Source: Thermus scotoductus DSM 8553 (GTDB lineage: Bacteria; Deinococcota; Deinococci; Deinococcales; Thermaceae). From it: DNA of 64,000 bases. Both the position numbers and the translations under genes were made by a program. Of the stretch, positions 1-8,747 are shown piece after piece; position 1 is the stretch's first letter; every line of letters starts with the position of its first letter. The notes under the pieces are model-generated. The model was not told the origin of the DNA and did not search any database. It saw nothing but the letters and a program-made list of their open reading frames with translations. The stretch spans positions 1 through 64,000 of the forward strand of contig NZ_KB905730.1 in NCBI RefSeq assembly GCF_000381045.1, read 5' to 3'.

Positions 1-222
1 TTGAAGGAGGCTGGGATAGTATTTCCCTTCCCGATCCCGGGGGATGGCCAGCTTCACCTGGCCAAAGGCGGTCTCCAGCTTGCGGGGGTAGTAGCCGTTC
101 TTGCGTCCCCCGTGCTGGCGCAAGAAGGCTTCCCGGTCGGCGTCCAGGAGAATCTGCAAGACCTCGGTCACCGTCTGCCTCACCGCTTCCCTTAGCATCA
201 CCTGCAAGGTATCCTGGTCCAC
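1..222 (-). CDS. IS256-family transposase, N-terminal part (runs off window)
   Basis: Reading leftward from a GTG at 220-222 gives about 74 residues beginning VDQDTLQVMLREAVR and containing the block RKNGYYPRKLETAFGQVKL followed by AIPRDREGKYYPSLL. This matches the start of IS256/Mutator DDE transposases, where a conserved NGYY-R segment precedes a strand with a PR-R-G pattern. The DDE residues lie beyond the left edge, so intactness cannot be judged. A strong Shine-Dalgarno (AGGAGGT) precedes the GTG but sits inside an inverted repeat (see 223-252). The element's terminal inverted repeat is probably within about 255-300, but its exact tip cannot be fixed without the other end. Confidence 0.85.
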   Translation of the reverse strand, partial: MDQDTLQVMLREAVRQTVTEVLQILLDADREAFLRQHGGRKNGYYPRKLETAFGQVKLAIPRDREGKYYPSLLQ

Positions 223-252
223 GGGGTACCTCCTTCCTAATCCTGGTACCCC
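223..252 (-). promoter_or_regulatory. Inverted repeat enclosing the transposase ribosome-binding site
   Basis: GGGGTACC at 223-230 and GGTACCCC at 245-252 are perfect 8-bp inverted repeats separated by 14 nt. In the leftward mRNA they would fold into a hairpin whose 3' arm contains the end of the AGGAGGT Shine-Dalgarno and abuts the GTG start. The fold is seen directly; its role in restricting transposase translation is inferred by analogy with other insertion sequences. Confidence 0.55.
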
Positions 253-366
253 CCTTTTATACACAAACCCCTACACATAATTCCTTACACGACCGAGGCA
301 GCCGGGAAGGCTGCCCTTTCTTGGCTTGGTTCAAGACTCCTTATACACTGCGGACGGAGGTGAACA

Positions 367-1356
367 ATGCGGCGGTTTCTAGCCTTGCTTTTGCTCCTGG
401 GTTTGGCCCTGGCCCAGGGCCTCGAGGCCGTTTGGAAGGCAGTGGAGGTTCCAGGTGGCGTATGCTCTGACGGTTCCCCCTACCGGTTCTACGTGAGCCC
501 GGGGGATCCCAAAAAGGTGGTCATCGACTTCCAGGGGGGTGGGGCCTGCTGGAATGCCGCCACCTGCGGCCCGCAAAGCCAGACCTACCGCAAGCGGGTG
601 GATGTGCAGGAGCTTCTTCTGGCCCAGGGCATCTACAACCGCCTGAGCGTGGCCAACCCCTTCTACGGCTGGACCCATGTCTTCGTGCCCTACTGCACGG
701 GGGATCTCCACGTGGGCCGGGCCACGGTGGACTACGGGGGCTTCAAGGTCCACCACCAGGGAGCCAGGAACGCCCTGGCGGCCTTGGAGTACGTTTTCCG
801 CAACCACACGGACCCGGAAAAGGTCTTCGTGACCGGCTGCTCCGCCGGGGCTTACGGGGCGGTATTCTGGGCGGATAAGGTGCTTTCCACCTACAAAAAC
901 GCAAAGGTGGCGGTCTGCGGGGATGCTGGGGTGGGGGTGCGCACCCGGGACTTCCCGGGCTTTACCGTCTGGAACTCGCGCCTGCCGGAGGTTCCTGGCC
1001 TCTCCCAGAACCCGGAGGTGGCGGAGATCTACCTGGCCCTGGCCAAGGCCTTCCCCCAGGCGCGCATCGCCCAGTACACCACCCTTTTGGACGGCACCCA
1101 GATCTTCTTCTACGGCCTCATGAAGGGGGAGCGGACTCCTTCGGAGGCCACGGCCCGGGAGTGGGCGGAAGGCGCCATGAGGGCAGTCCTGGCCCCGGCC
1201 CAGGCGGAAAACTACACCTTCTACCTGGCCCCGGGTGGCCAGCACTGCATCCTGCCAAGGCCGGAGCTTTACACCTTGAAGGTGGGAGAGGTTTCCTTCC
1301 TGGAGTGGCTTAGGGCCCTGGCGGAGGGGAAGGCGGCGCCTCGGGTGCGCCCTTAA
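367..1356 (+). CDS. Secreted pectinacetylesterase/Notum-family esterase (VtpJ-therm type)
   Basis: A 329-residue protein with a signal peptide (MRRFLALLLLLGLALAQG) followed by an alpha/beta-hydrolase of the pectinacetylesterase/Notum family. Visible landmarks are the oxyanion-hole stretch GGGACW (57-62), CTGD (110-113), the nucleophile elbow GCSAGAYG (Ser159) and a late GGQHC that supplies the likely catalytic His. The family hydrolyses acyl or acetyl esters outside the cytoplasm; the natural substrate in Thermus is not apparent. ATG follows GGAGGTGAACA, and a -10-like TATACA lies at 342-347. Its last 47 bases overlap the 3' end of the convergent gene at 1310. Confidence 0.8.
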   Translation: MRRFLALLLLLGLALAQGLEAVWKAVEVPGGVCSDGSPYRFYVSPGDPKKVVIDFQGGGACWNAATCGPQSQTYRKRVDVQELLLAQGIYNRLSVANPFYGWTHVFVPYCTGDLHVGRATVDYGGFKVHHQGARNALAALEYVFRNHTDPEKVFVTGCSAGAYGAVFWADKVLSTYKNAKVAVCGDAGVGVRTRDFPGFTVWNSRLPEVPGLSQNPEVAEIYLALAKAFPQARIAQYTTLLDGTQIFFYGLMKGERTPSEATAREWAEGAMRAVLAPAQAENYTFYLAPGGQHCILPRPELYTLKVGEVSFLEWLRALAEGKAAPRVRP

Positions 1357-2086
1357 GCCCGAAGGCAGCAAACCAGGCCTTGAGTTCCGGGTAAAGCTCC
1401 AGTAGAAGCCGGTGCCCTTTCTTCCGGTCCAGGGGGGCGGCCTCGAGGAAGGCCAGGAGGAGGCCGTCCCCCTTCCTCTCCAGGATTTCCCGGGACTTCA
1501 GCGTGAACTGGGCCTGGAACCAGAGGGCGCTTTTCAGGTCCCCCCGCCTCCTCTCGTAGGCGGAAAGGCTTCGCCTTTCCGGTTCCAGGCGGCTTAGGTA
1601 GCGGCTAAAGGCCAGGAGGGATTCCGCTAGGTCCGGCCTGGCCTTGGCCAAGCCCAAGAGGAAGAGGTAGTTGGCGAAGAACTCGTCCAGCCACCTTGCC
1701 CCTGTCCTCAGGCGCCAGGCCACCTGCAGGGCGTGGGCGTACTCGTGGCCCAGGTTCAGGTCCAAGAAGGCAGGGATTTCCATGGGAGGAGGCCCTAGGG
1801 GAAGCAGGACCTCCCGGAAACGGTGGAGGAGCCTTTCGGGGTAGGTGAGGGGAGCAAAGAGGGAAAGCCTTCCCCCCTCGCTTCGCTGGAAGGCCAGGCC
1901 GTAGGGGTAGGGCACCAGGGCCCGCCAGTCCCCCTCGGAGAGCACGTAAAGGGTCACGGAGGGTACCGGGGCGTAGGTGGTGTAGGCCTCCCGCAGCTCA
2001 AGAAGGTAGCTTCGGAGGCCTTCGGCCCGCAGAACCCCTCCTTCAGAGGCGAAGGCGGGGATATGGGGATGGGGCAGGGCCCTCAT
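1310..2086 (-). CDS. Putative zinc metallopeptidase (HEYAH protein)
   Basis: About 258 residues, with no obvious signal peptide. The centre holds LGHEYAHALQVAWRL, a HExxH zinc-binding motif, followed about 25 residues later by WLDEFFANYLF, in which E-F-F-A-N-Y fits the third zinc ligand of gluzincin-type peptidases. No closer family is recognised, so peptidase activity is inferred. The ATG at 2084-2086 is preferred; an in-frame GTG at 2101 would overlap the Shine-Dalgarno GGAGGTG. It converges on the esterase gene and overlaps it by 47 bp. Confidence 0.6.
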   Translation of the reverse strand: MRALPHPHIPAFASEGGVLRAEGLRSYLLELREAYTTYAPVPSVTLYVLSEGDWRALVPYPYGLAFQRSEGGRLSLFAPLTYPERLLHRFREVLLPLGPPPMEIPAFLDLNLGHEYAHALQVAWRLRTGARWLDEFFANYLFLLGLAKARPDLAESLLAFSRYLSRLEPERRSLSAYERRRGDLKSALWFQAQFTLKSREILERKGDGLLLAFLEAAPLDRKKGHRLLLELYPELKAWFAAFGLKGAPEAPPSPPPGP

Positions 2087-2149
2087 CCCGGTGCTTCCCA
2101 CCTCCCCTGGGTCGTTTCCAAAAGTCCGTTTCCTTCCTCAGGCATCCTT

Positions 2150-4477
2150 CTAGATAACCTCCCGGAAGCCGATGCGCTCCGCCTGGGCCCGGAGTTCCTC
2201 CTTAAGAGCCTGGTGCTGGGGCAGGGAAAGGTCGGGGTCCATCTCCAGGATGCGCTTGGCCAGGGCCCGGGCTTGCTCGATGACCTCGGTGTCCTGGGAG
2301 AGGTCCCCGAGCTTCAGCTCTGGGTAGCCGGACTGCCGGGTGCCCCTGAGTTCCCCAGGACCCCTTAGCTTCAGGTCCATCTCGGCGATGTAGAAGCCGT
2401 CTCCCGATTCCTCCAGGACCTTAAGGCGCTTTAGGGTCTTCTGGCTGGCTTCCCCGGCGATGAGGATGGCGTAGCTTTCGAGCCCCCCTCGCCCCACCCG
2501 GCCCCTAAGCTGGTGGAGCTGGGCCAGACCGAAGCGCTCGGCGTTTTCCACGATGATGAGGCTGGCCCTGGGGATATCCACCCCCACCTCCACCACGGTG
2601 GTGGACACCAGGAGGTCGAATTCCCCCTTTCGGAAAGCCTCCATGACGCTATCCTTTTCCCGTGCGGGCATCCTGCCGTGGAGAAGGGCCATGCGCACCT
2701 CGGGGAGCAGGCCCTTTAGCTCCTCGTAGAGGGCGGTGGCCGCCTTTAGGTCCAGCTCCTCGGATTCCTCGATGGCCGGGGCTACCACGAAGACCTGGTG
2801 CCCCTTTCTCACCTCCTCCCGGGCGAAGGCGTAGGCCTGGAGGCGGAGGCGGTGGGGAAGGACCTTGGTCTTCACGGGCTTGCGGCCCGGGGGCATCTCG
2901 TCCAGGATGCTGACCTCGAGGTCCCCGTAAAGGGTCAGGGCCAGGGAGCGGGGGATGGGGGTGGCGGACATCACCAGCACATCGGGGGGAACCTTGGCCA
3001 GCTTCAGGAGGGCCCGCCGCTGCAACACGCCGAAGCGGTGCTCCTCGTCCACCACCGCCAGGCCCAGGTCCTTGAACCCTACCCCCTCCTGGATCAGGGC
3101 GTGGGTGCCCACCGCCACCTGGGCCTCCCCGGAAAGAAGCCTCTCGATAACCCCCTCCCGCTCCTTGGGGGTCATGGAGCCCAGAAGGAGCTCCACCCGC
3201 ACCCCCAGGGGGAAGAGGTAGCGGCTGAGGTTCTGATAGTGCTGCTTGGCCAGGATCTCCGTGGGAGCCATAAGGGCTCCCTGGGCCCCGTTCAGGGCGG
3301 CGAGGTAGAGGGCGTAGGCGGCCACCACGGTTTTACCCGAGCCCACGTCCCCCTGGAGGAGGCGGGCCATCTGCCTGGGGCTTTGCATGTCCTGGGCGAT
3401 CTCCGCCATAACCCTTTCCTGGGCCCGGGTCAGGGGGAAGGGAAGGGTTTTCTTGAAGGTTTCCGTCCAGGTTTCCTCCACCTTAAAGCTTCGGCCCAGG
3501 ACCAGCCCCCCGGCGTCCAAGAGGGCTTTTAGCTCCAAGAGCACGTACTCGTCAAACTTAAGGCGGAGGAGGGCCTTCTTGAGGGCCTCCTCGTCCTCGG
3601 GGAAGTGGATCTGGCGAAGGGCCTCGGAGTAGGGAAGAAGGCGGTGCTCCTCCCGGTAAGGCTCCAGGGGGTCGGGGAGGGGGAGGGCCGTTTCCAGGGC
3701 CCGGTGGGCGGTGCGGCGCAAAAAGGCCTGTCCGATGCCCTCCTTGGCAGGGTAGATGGGCACGATCCGGCCCGTGGAGAGGGACTCGGTGCCCTCGTTC
3801 TCAAAGTGCTCCACGTAAAGCTGCACCCCGTTTCGCCTCTGTACCCTTCCCGTGACGATGAGGGTCTCCCCCTCTTGGATCTGGGAAAGGACCCAGGTCT
3901 GGTTGAACCAGACCAGGGTGATGCGGAATCCCCAGGCGTCCTGGGCCCGCACCTGCACCAGCTGCATCCCCTTCTTGGGGGTCTTCACCAGCTCCTTGCT
4001 CAGGACCTTCACGGAGAGGGTGGCCTTCTGGCCGTCCTCCAGGAAGCGTACCCCGGGGAGGGTCCTGCGGTCCTCGTAGCGGCGGGGATAGTAGTGGAGG
4101 AGGTCCCGCACCGTGTGGAGGGAAAGTTCCGCAAGCTTTTTCCGGCTTTGCGGGGGAACCAGGAGGTGGGCGGGGTCCTGGGGGGTAAGGCGGCGGGATG
4201 GGGAAGGGAGGGAGGCCGCCTGTGCCCTGGGGGGAGGGGCCGTCAGGCCGTCTTTAAGGAAGCGGATGGCCTCCAAGAGGATCTCCTTTCGTTCCTCCGG
4301 GGTTTTTCCCCCATACCCCTGGAAGAGGCTCTGGAGCCTGGGGAAGGGTTTGGCCAGGTTCTGGATGAGGTTTTCCAAGCCCCCCACCACCACCTGGTCC
4401 CTGGCTCCGTCCTTTAGCTCCCGCAATAGGGGCCTGAGGAGCCGTTCCCGAAGTTCCCCTTCCCTCACGCCCTTCAT
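2150..4477 (-). CDS. recG: ATP-dependent DNA helicase RecG
   Basis: A 775-residue superfamily 2 helicase that remodels stalled forks and branch-migrates Holliday junctions. An N-terminal extension of about 100 residues, as in other Thermus/Deinococcus RecG proteins, precedes the wedge/OB domain (about 130-240). The motor carries Walker A GDVGSGKT (376-383), DEEH (477-480) followed by RFGVLQR, SATPIPRSLAL, and the C-terminal LHGRM, TTVVEVGVD and QLRGRVGRG motifs. It is divergent from the M16 peptidase genes with only 15 bp between starts, so their promoters must overlap coding sequence. Confidence 0.96.
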   Translation of the reverse strand: MKGVREGELRERLLRPLLRELKDGARDQVVVGGLENLIQNLAKPFPRLQSLFQGYGGKTPEERKEILLEAIRFLKDGLTAPPPRAQAASLPSPSRRLTPQDPAHLLVPPQSRKKLAELSLHTVRDLLHYYPRRYEDRRTLPGVRFLEDGQKATLSVKVLSKELVKTPKKGMQLVQVRAQDAWGFRITLVWFNQTWVLSQIQEGETLIVTGRVQRRNGVQLYVEHFENEGTESLSTGRIVPIYPAKEGIGQAFLRRTAHRALETALPLPDPLEPYREEHRLLPYSEALRQIHFPEDEEALKKALLRLKFDEYVLLELKALLDAGGLVLGRSFKVEETWTETFKKTLPFPLTRAQERVMAEIAQDMQSPRQMARLLQGDVGSGKTVVAAYALYLAALNGAQGALMAPTEILAKQHYQNLSRYLFPLGVRVELLLGSMTPKEREGVIERLLSGEAQVAVGTHALIQEGVGFKDLGLAVVDEEHRFGVLQRRALLKLAKVPPDVLVMSATPIPRSLALTLYGDLEVSILDEMPPGRKPVKTKVLPHRLRLQAYAFAREEVRKGHQVFVVAPAIEESEELDLKAATALYEELKGLLPEVRMALLHGRMPAREKDSVMEAFRKGEFDLLVSTTVVEVGVDIPRASLIIVENAERFGLAQLHQLRGRVGRGGLESYAILIAGEASQKTLKRLKVLEESGDGFYIAEMDLKLRGPGELRGTRQSGYPELKLGDLSQDTEVIEQARALAKRILEMDPDLSLPQHQALKEELRAQAERIGFREVI

Positions 4478-4492
4478 GATACCCTTAGGCCT

Positions 4493-5707
4493 GTGAGCCG
4501 CGTGGAGCGACTACCGAATGGGCTTGTTCTGGCCCTCGAGGAGCGGGACTACCCCGGGGTGGCCTTCCAGCTACTGGTGCCCGCCGGGGCGGTGAACGAG
4601 CCTGAGGGGCTTCTGGGGGCCAGTACCCTCCTTGAGGGCTGGTTATGGAAGGGGGCTGGGGAGCTGGATGCCCGGGGCCTGGCCCAGGCCCTGGACTCCC
4701 TGGGGGTCAGGCGGCAAAGCGGGGCGGGGCTGGAGTACACCCTTTTTGCCGCCGCCTTTTTGCCGGAGGTGCTGGAGGAGGTTTTCCGGCTCTATGCCCT
4801 TCTTCTCCTGAATCCCCGGCTTCCCGAGGAGGGCTTTGAAGCGGTGAGAAGCGTGGCCCTGCAGGCCCTCCTCTCCCAGGAGGACCAGCCTTCCCGGAAG
4901 CTTTTCTCTGAGCTCCGGAAAAGGGTCTTCCTCTCCCCCCACGGCCGGGACCCCTTGGGGGAGGAGGAAAGCTTGAAGCGGGCTACCCCTGAGGCGGTGC
5001 GGGAGGACTATCGGCGCCGCTACACCCCTAAGGGGGCCATCCTGGCGGTGGCGGGAGGCATTTCCTGGGAGAGGCTTCTTGGGGCGGTGGAGCCCCTTTT
5101 GGCCTGGGAGGGGGAGGAGGCCTTTTACCCAACCCCCCTTCTTTCGGAGCCCCATTCCTTTACCCTCAAGCGACCCACGGCCCAGGTGCAGATCGGCCTG
5201 GCCTATCCCGATGTGGGCCCCGAGGACCCCCGGTTTTACGCGGCCAGGCTGGCCTTGGAGGTGCTTTCGGGAGGTATGAGCAGCCGCCTTTTCACCGAGG
5301 TGCGGGAGAAAAGGGGCCTGGTCTATGCGGTGAGCGCCTTCCCCGCCGGGGTTAAGGGCCAGGGCCTCCTCATGGCCTACGGGGGCACCACCAAGGAGCG
5401 GGCCCGGGAAACCCTAAGGGTCATGCTGGCCGAGATGGAGCGCCTGGCGGAGGGCGTCACGGAGGAGGAGCTTTCCCGGGCCAAGGTGGGGCTGAAGACC
5501 GCCTTGGTGATGGCGGATGAATCCATCCGTAGCCGGGCAGGTTCCATGGCCCGGGACCTCTACATGCTGGGGCGGATCCGGCCCCTTTCCGAGATCGAGG
5601 GGGCCATAGAGGCCACGGACCTAAGGGCGGTGAACGCCTTCTTGCGGGAGCATCCTTACCGCAACCCCTGGGTGGGGCTTTTGGGCGAGGTGGACGATGT
5701 TTCGTGA
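4493..5707 (+). CDS. M16B peptidase, subunit lacking the zinc site
   Basis: A 404-residue pitrilysin-family protein. Where the active partner has HxxEH, this subunit reads STLLEGWL, so it cannot bind zinc. It retains MSSRLFTEVREKRGLVYAV, with the Arg/Tyr pair that contacts substrate in the second M16 domain. Its partner directly downstream has the zinc site but lacks that pair. This complementary layout is that of heterodimeric M16B peptidases such as the T. thermophilus pair. It starts on GTG and overlaps the next gene by 11 bp, indicating coupled translation and a 1:1 complex. Confidence 0.88.
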   Translation: MSRVERLPNGLVLALEERDYPGVAFQLLVPAGAVNEPEGLLGASTLLEGWLWKGAGELDARGLAQALDSLGVRRQSGAGLEYTLFAAAFLPEVLEEVFRLYALLLLNPRLPEEGFEAVRSVALQALLSQEDQPSRKLFSELRKRVFLSPHGRDPLGEEESLKRATPEAVREDYRRRYTPKGAILAVAGGISWERLLGAVEPLLAWEGEEAFYPTPLLSEPHSFTLKRPTAQVQIGLAYPDVGPEDPRFYAARLALEVLSGGMSSRLFTEVREKRGLVYAVSAFPAGVKGQGLLMAYGGTTKERARETLRVMLAEMERLAEGVTEEELSRAKVGLKTALVMADESIRSRAGSMARDLYMLGRIRPLSEIEGAIEATDLRAVNAFLREHPYRNPWVGLLGEVDDVS

Positions 5708-6917
5708 GGCTGAGCTGAAAAACGGCCTAAGGGTCATCGCTGAGGTGGTTCCTGGGGCCCGAAGCGTGGCCCTGGGCTACTTCGTCAAGACCGGGGCCCG
5801 GGACGAGGCGAAGGAGGAGAGCGGGGTAAGCCATTTCCTGGAGCACATGGTCTTCAAGGGTCCGGAAGGGATGAGCGCCTGGGAGGTGAACCTGGCCTTT
5901 GACCGCCTGGGGGCCCAGTACAACGCCTTCACCTCCGAGGAGGCCACGGTCTTCTACGGGGCCGTGTTGCCGGAGTTCGCCTTTCCTCTTCTGGAACTCT
6001 TTTCCAGGCTCATGCGCCCCGCTTTGCGCCAGGAGGATTTTGACACCGAGAAGAAGGTGATCCTCGAGGAGATCGCCCGCTACCAGGACCGGCCGGGCTT
6101 CATGGCTTACGACTGGGCCCGTGCCCGCTTTTTCCAGGGGCACCCCTTGGGAAATAGCGTCTTGGGCACCGTGGAGAGCATCACCGCCCTGACGCGGGAG
6201 GCCATGGCCGCCTACCACGAAAGGCGCTACCTGCCCAAGAACATGGTGCTGGCCGCCACGGGAAGGGTGGACTTTGAGGCCCTCGTAGCCCAGGCGGAGC
6301 AGCTTACCGAGGCCTGGCCCCTCGGGGAGGCCGGAAGGACCTACCCACCTTTAAACCCAGCCCAAGGAGTGGAGGAGCACCCCTACGAGAAGGCCCAGGC
6401 CCTCTACTTAGTGGGCCTTTTCCCCGGGGTAAGCTACCAGGAGGAGGAACGCTTTGCCGCCCAGGTCCTGGCCCATCTGTTGGGAGAGGAGGGTTCGGGA
6501 AGGCTCCACTTCGCCCTGGTGGACAGAGGCCTTGCCGAGGTGGCCTCCTTCGGCCACGAGGAGGCGGACCGGGCAGGCTTCTTCCACGCTTACGTGCAGG
6601 CGGACCCGACGAACAAGGAGGCGGTGCTGGCCGTCCTTCAAGAGGAGCTTGGCCGAATCGCCCGCGAGGGCGTGCGGGAGGAGGAGGTGGAGAGGGCCAA
6701 GACGCCCCTGGCCACGGCCTTGGTGTTTGCGGGGGAAACCCCCATGGGGAGGCTGTTCCACCTGGGGATGGAATACCTTTACACGGGGCGCTACCTTTCC
6801 CTTTCCGCGGTCAAGGAGCGGGTGAGCCAGGTGGGGGCTAAGGAGGTGAGCGCCCTTTTGGAGAGGGGTTTTTTGCACCAGGGCCTCTACTATTTGGTGG
6901 GTCCTTATGGAACCTAA
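5697..6917 (+). CDS. M16B zinc peptidase, catalytic subunit
   Basis: A 406-residue processing-protease-like protein with the inverted zinc motif HFLEHMVF (HxxEH) near residue 48 and a downstream acidic stretch [13 protein letters not shown] that should give the third ligand. The Arg/Tyr pair of the C-terminal domain is absent ([20 protein letters not shown]), consistent with obligate pairing with the preceding gene. It probably degrades peptides or misfolded protein fragments in the cytoplasm, as no signal peptide is seen. The start overlaps the end of the upstream subunit and its own end overlaps the start of the transporter gene by 11 bp, making a three-gene unit. Confidence 0.9.
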   Translation: MFREAELKNGLRVIAEVVPGARSVALGYFVKTGARDEAKEESGVSHFLEHMVFKGPEGMSAWEVNLAFDRLGAQYNAFTSEEATVFYGAVLPEFAFPLLELFSRLMRPALRQEDFDTEKKVILEEIARYQDRPGFMAYDWARARFFQGHPLGNSVLGTVESITALTREAMAAYHERRYLPKNMVLAATGRVDFEALVAQAEQLTEAWPLGEAGRTYPPLNPAQGVEEHPYEKAQALYLVGLFPGVSYQEEERFAAQVLAHLLGEEGSGRLHFALVDRGLAEVASFGHEEADRAGFFHAYVQADPTNKEAVLAVLQEELGRIAREGVREEEVERAKTPLATALVFAGETPMGRLFHLGMEYLYTGRYLSLSAVKERVSQVGAKEVSALLERGFLHQGLYYLVGPYGT

Positions 6918-7767
6918 GGCCCTGGCAGCCGCCTTCCTCACCATCCTCTTCTGGGCCAGCGCCTTTGCGGGCATCCGCGCGGGGTTAGAGGGCCTGAGTC
7001 CAGGCCACCTGGTCCTCCTGCGCTTTTTGGTGGCCAGCGCCCTTCTCCTCCTCTATGCCCGTTTTCAGGGCCTCCGTCCACCCAGGAGGGAGGACCTTCC
7101 CCGGCTTTTCCTCCTGGGGTTTTTGGGCATCACCGTGTACCACACCGCCTTGGTTTACGGGGAGCTAACGGTGAGCGCCGGGGCGGCAAGCCTCCTCATC
7201 GCCACGGGGCCGGTGTTTACCGCACTTCTCTCCTATTTCCTCCTGGGAGAGCGGCTTAAGCCCATGGGGCTTCTGGGATTTGCCCTGGCCTTCATGGGTT
7301 CCTTGTTCATCGCCTTTGGCGAGGGGGGTGGGGTGTCTTTGAGCCCGGGGGCTTTTTTGATCCTGCTTTCCGCCCTTTCCACCTCGTTCTACTTCGTTCT
7401 GCAAAAGCCCCTTTTTGCCCGTTACGGTAGCCGGGAGATGACGGTCTACACCATGGTGTTAGGTACGCTGCCCCTTTTCGTCTTCTTTCCCGGCCTGGGG
7501 GAGGCCCTTCTCGCCGCGCCTCGCCCGGCCCTTCTCAGCACCCTCTATTTGGGGATTTTCCCTGGCGCCTTGGCCTACCTCACCTGGACCTATGCCCTTT
7601 CCCGTACCCCGGCCTCCCGTTTGTCCAGCTTTTTGTACCTTTCCCCAGTCCTGGCCATCCTCGTCGCCTACCTTTGGCTGGGCGAGGTGCCTTCCCCCTT
7701 ATCCCTGGTGGGCGGGACCCTGGCCCTGGCGGGCGTCCTTTTGGTGAACCTTAAGGGCGTAAAATAG
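6907..7767 (+). CDS. EamA/DMT-family transporter
   Basis: A 286-residue integral membrane protein with ten predicted hydrophobic segments arranged as two EamA repeats (about 1-135 and 145-286). Typical signatures include [14 protein letters not shown] near the N-terminus, [17 protein letters not shown] at the end of repeat one and [15 protein letters not shown] at the end of repeat two. Such proteins export amino acids or other metabolites; the substrate cannot be read from sequence. It overlaps the catalytic M16 gene by 11 bp, so it may export peptide-breakdown products (inference from position only). Confidence 0.88.
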   Translation: MEPKALAAAFLTILFWASAFAGIRAGLEGLSPGHLVLLRFLVASALLLLYARFQGLRPPRREDLPRLFLLGFLGITVYHTALVYGELTVSAGAASLLIATGPVFTALLSYFLLGERLKPMGLLGFALAFMGSLFIAFGEGGGVSLSPGAFLILLSALSTSFYFVLQKPLFARYGSREMTVYTMVLGTLPLFVFFPGLGEALLAAPRPALLSTLYLGIFPGALAYLTWTYALSRTPASRLSSFLYLSPVLAILVAYLWLGEVPSPLSLVGGTLALAGVLLVNLKGVK

Positions 7768-7783
7768 CCCCCGAGGTGCCGTT

Positions 7784-8656
7784 ATGGAGGTAAGGAAAAT
7801 CGGCGTGGTGGGCGCAGGGCAGATGGGAAGCGGGATTGCCCAGGTGGCGGCCCAGGCGGGTTTTGAGGTGGTGCTGGTGGACGTGGCCGAAAGCTTCCTG
7901 GAAAGGGGCCTGAAGGCCATCCAGCGTTCCCTAGGCAGGTTCGTGGAGAAGGGGCGGATTGCCCCGCAGGACCTCGAGGCCACCTTAGGGCGGATCCGCA
8001 CCACCGTGGTCCTGGGGGACCTGGCGGAGGCGGACCTGATCGTGGAGGCCATCGTGGAGGACGAGGGGGAAAAACGCCGCCTCTTTGAGCGCCTGGGAAG
8101 CCTGGTGAAGCCCGAGGCGATTCTCGCCAGCAACACCTCTTCCATTCCCATCACCGCCTTGGCCCGCTACTCGGGTAGGCCGGAGCGCTTCATCGGCATG
8201 CACTTCTTTAACCCCGTGCCCCTCATGCAGCTGGTGGAGGTGATCCGGGGGGAGCTTACCTCCGAGGAAACCCGGGATGTGGTGGTGGAGGTGGCGAGGC
8301 GGATGGGGAAGACCCCCCTCGAGGTGCAGGACTACCCCGGCTTCGTCTCCAACCGCCTCCTCATGCCCATGATCAACGAGGCCATCGAGGCCCTGAGGGA
8401 AGGGGTGGCCACCAAGGAGGCCATCGACGGGGTCATGCGCCTGGGGATGAACCACCCTATGGGTCCCTTGGAGCTGGCTGACCTTATCGGCTTGGACACC
8501 TGCTTGGCCATCATGGAGGTGTTGCACCGGGGCTTTGGCGACGACAAGTACCGGCCTTCTCCTCTTCTCCGCCGCATGGTGCAGGCGGGGCTTCTGGGCC
8601 GCAAGACCGGCCGAGGGTTTTACACCTACGACGAGAAGGGGAACAAGGTGGGCTAG
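7784..8656 (+). CDS. 3-hydroxybutyryl-CoA / 3-hydroxyacyl-CoA dehydrogenase
   Basis: A 290-residue NAD-dependent dehydrogenase. The Rossmann start [20 protein letters not shown] (6-25) and the catalytic segment [17 protein letters not shown], with His and the following Asn-Pro, are diagnostic. [14 protein letters not shown] and [18 protein letters not shown] mark the C-terminal dimerisation domain. It oxidises 3-hydroxyacyl-CoA in beta-oxidation or acts in the reverse direction in butyryl/PHB metabolism. It lies 16 bp after the transporter and may share its transcript, although a TAAAAT box at 7760-7765 could drive it separately. Confidence 0.93.
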   Translation: MEVRKIGVVGAGQMGSGIAQVAAQAGFEVVLVDVAESFLERGLKAIQRSLGRFVEKGRIAPQDLEATLGRIRTTVVLGDLAEADLIVEAIVEDEGEKRRLFERLGSLVKPEAILASNTSSIPITALARYSGRPERFIGMHFFNPVPLMQLVEVIRGELTSEETRDVVVEVARRMGKTPLEVQDYPGFVSNRLLMPMINEAIEALREGVATKEAIDGVMRLGMNHPMGPLELADLIGLDTCLAIMEVLHRGFGDDKYRPSPLLRRMVQAGLLGRKTGRGFYTYDEKGNKVG

Positions 8657-8747
8657 GCTTTGGCTTGCCCGATTCCCTGGTGGACCCAAACCGCTTAGGC
8701 TCTGTCAGCCTCTGGAAGGGTTTCCAAACCTGGGGTAAACTGGGACC

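Noticed and set aside
379-1371. 330-codon minus-strand frame opposite the esterase
   Set aside because: Lacks recognisable domains and mirrors the signal-peptide-bearing esterase, which has a clear catalytic motif.
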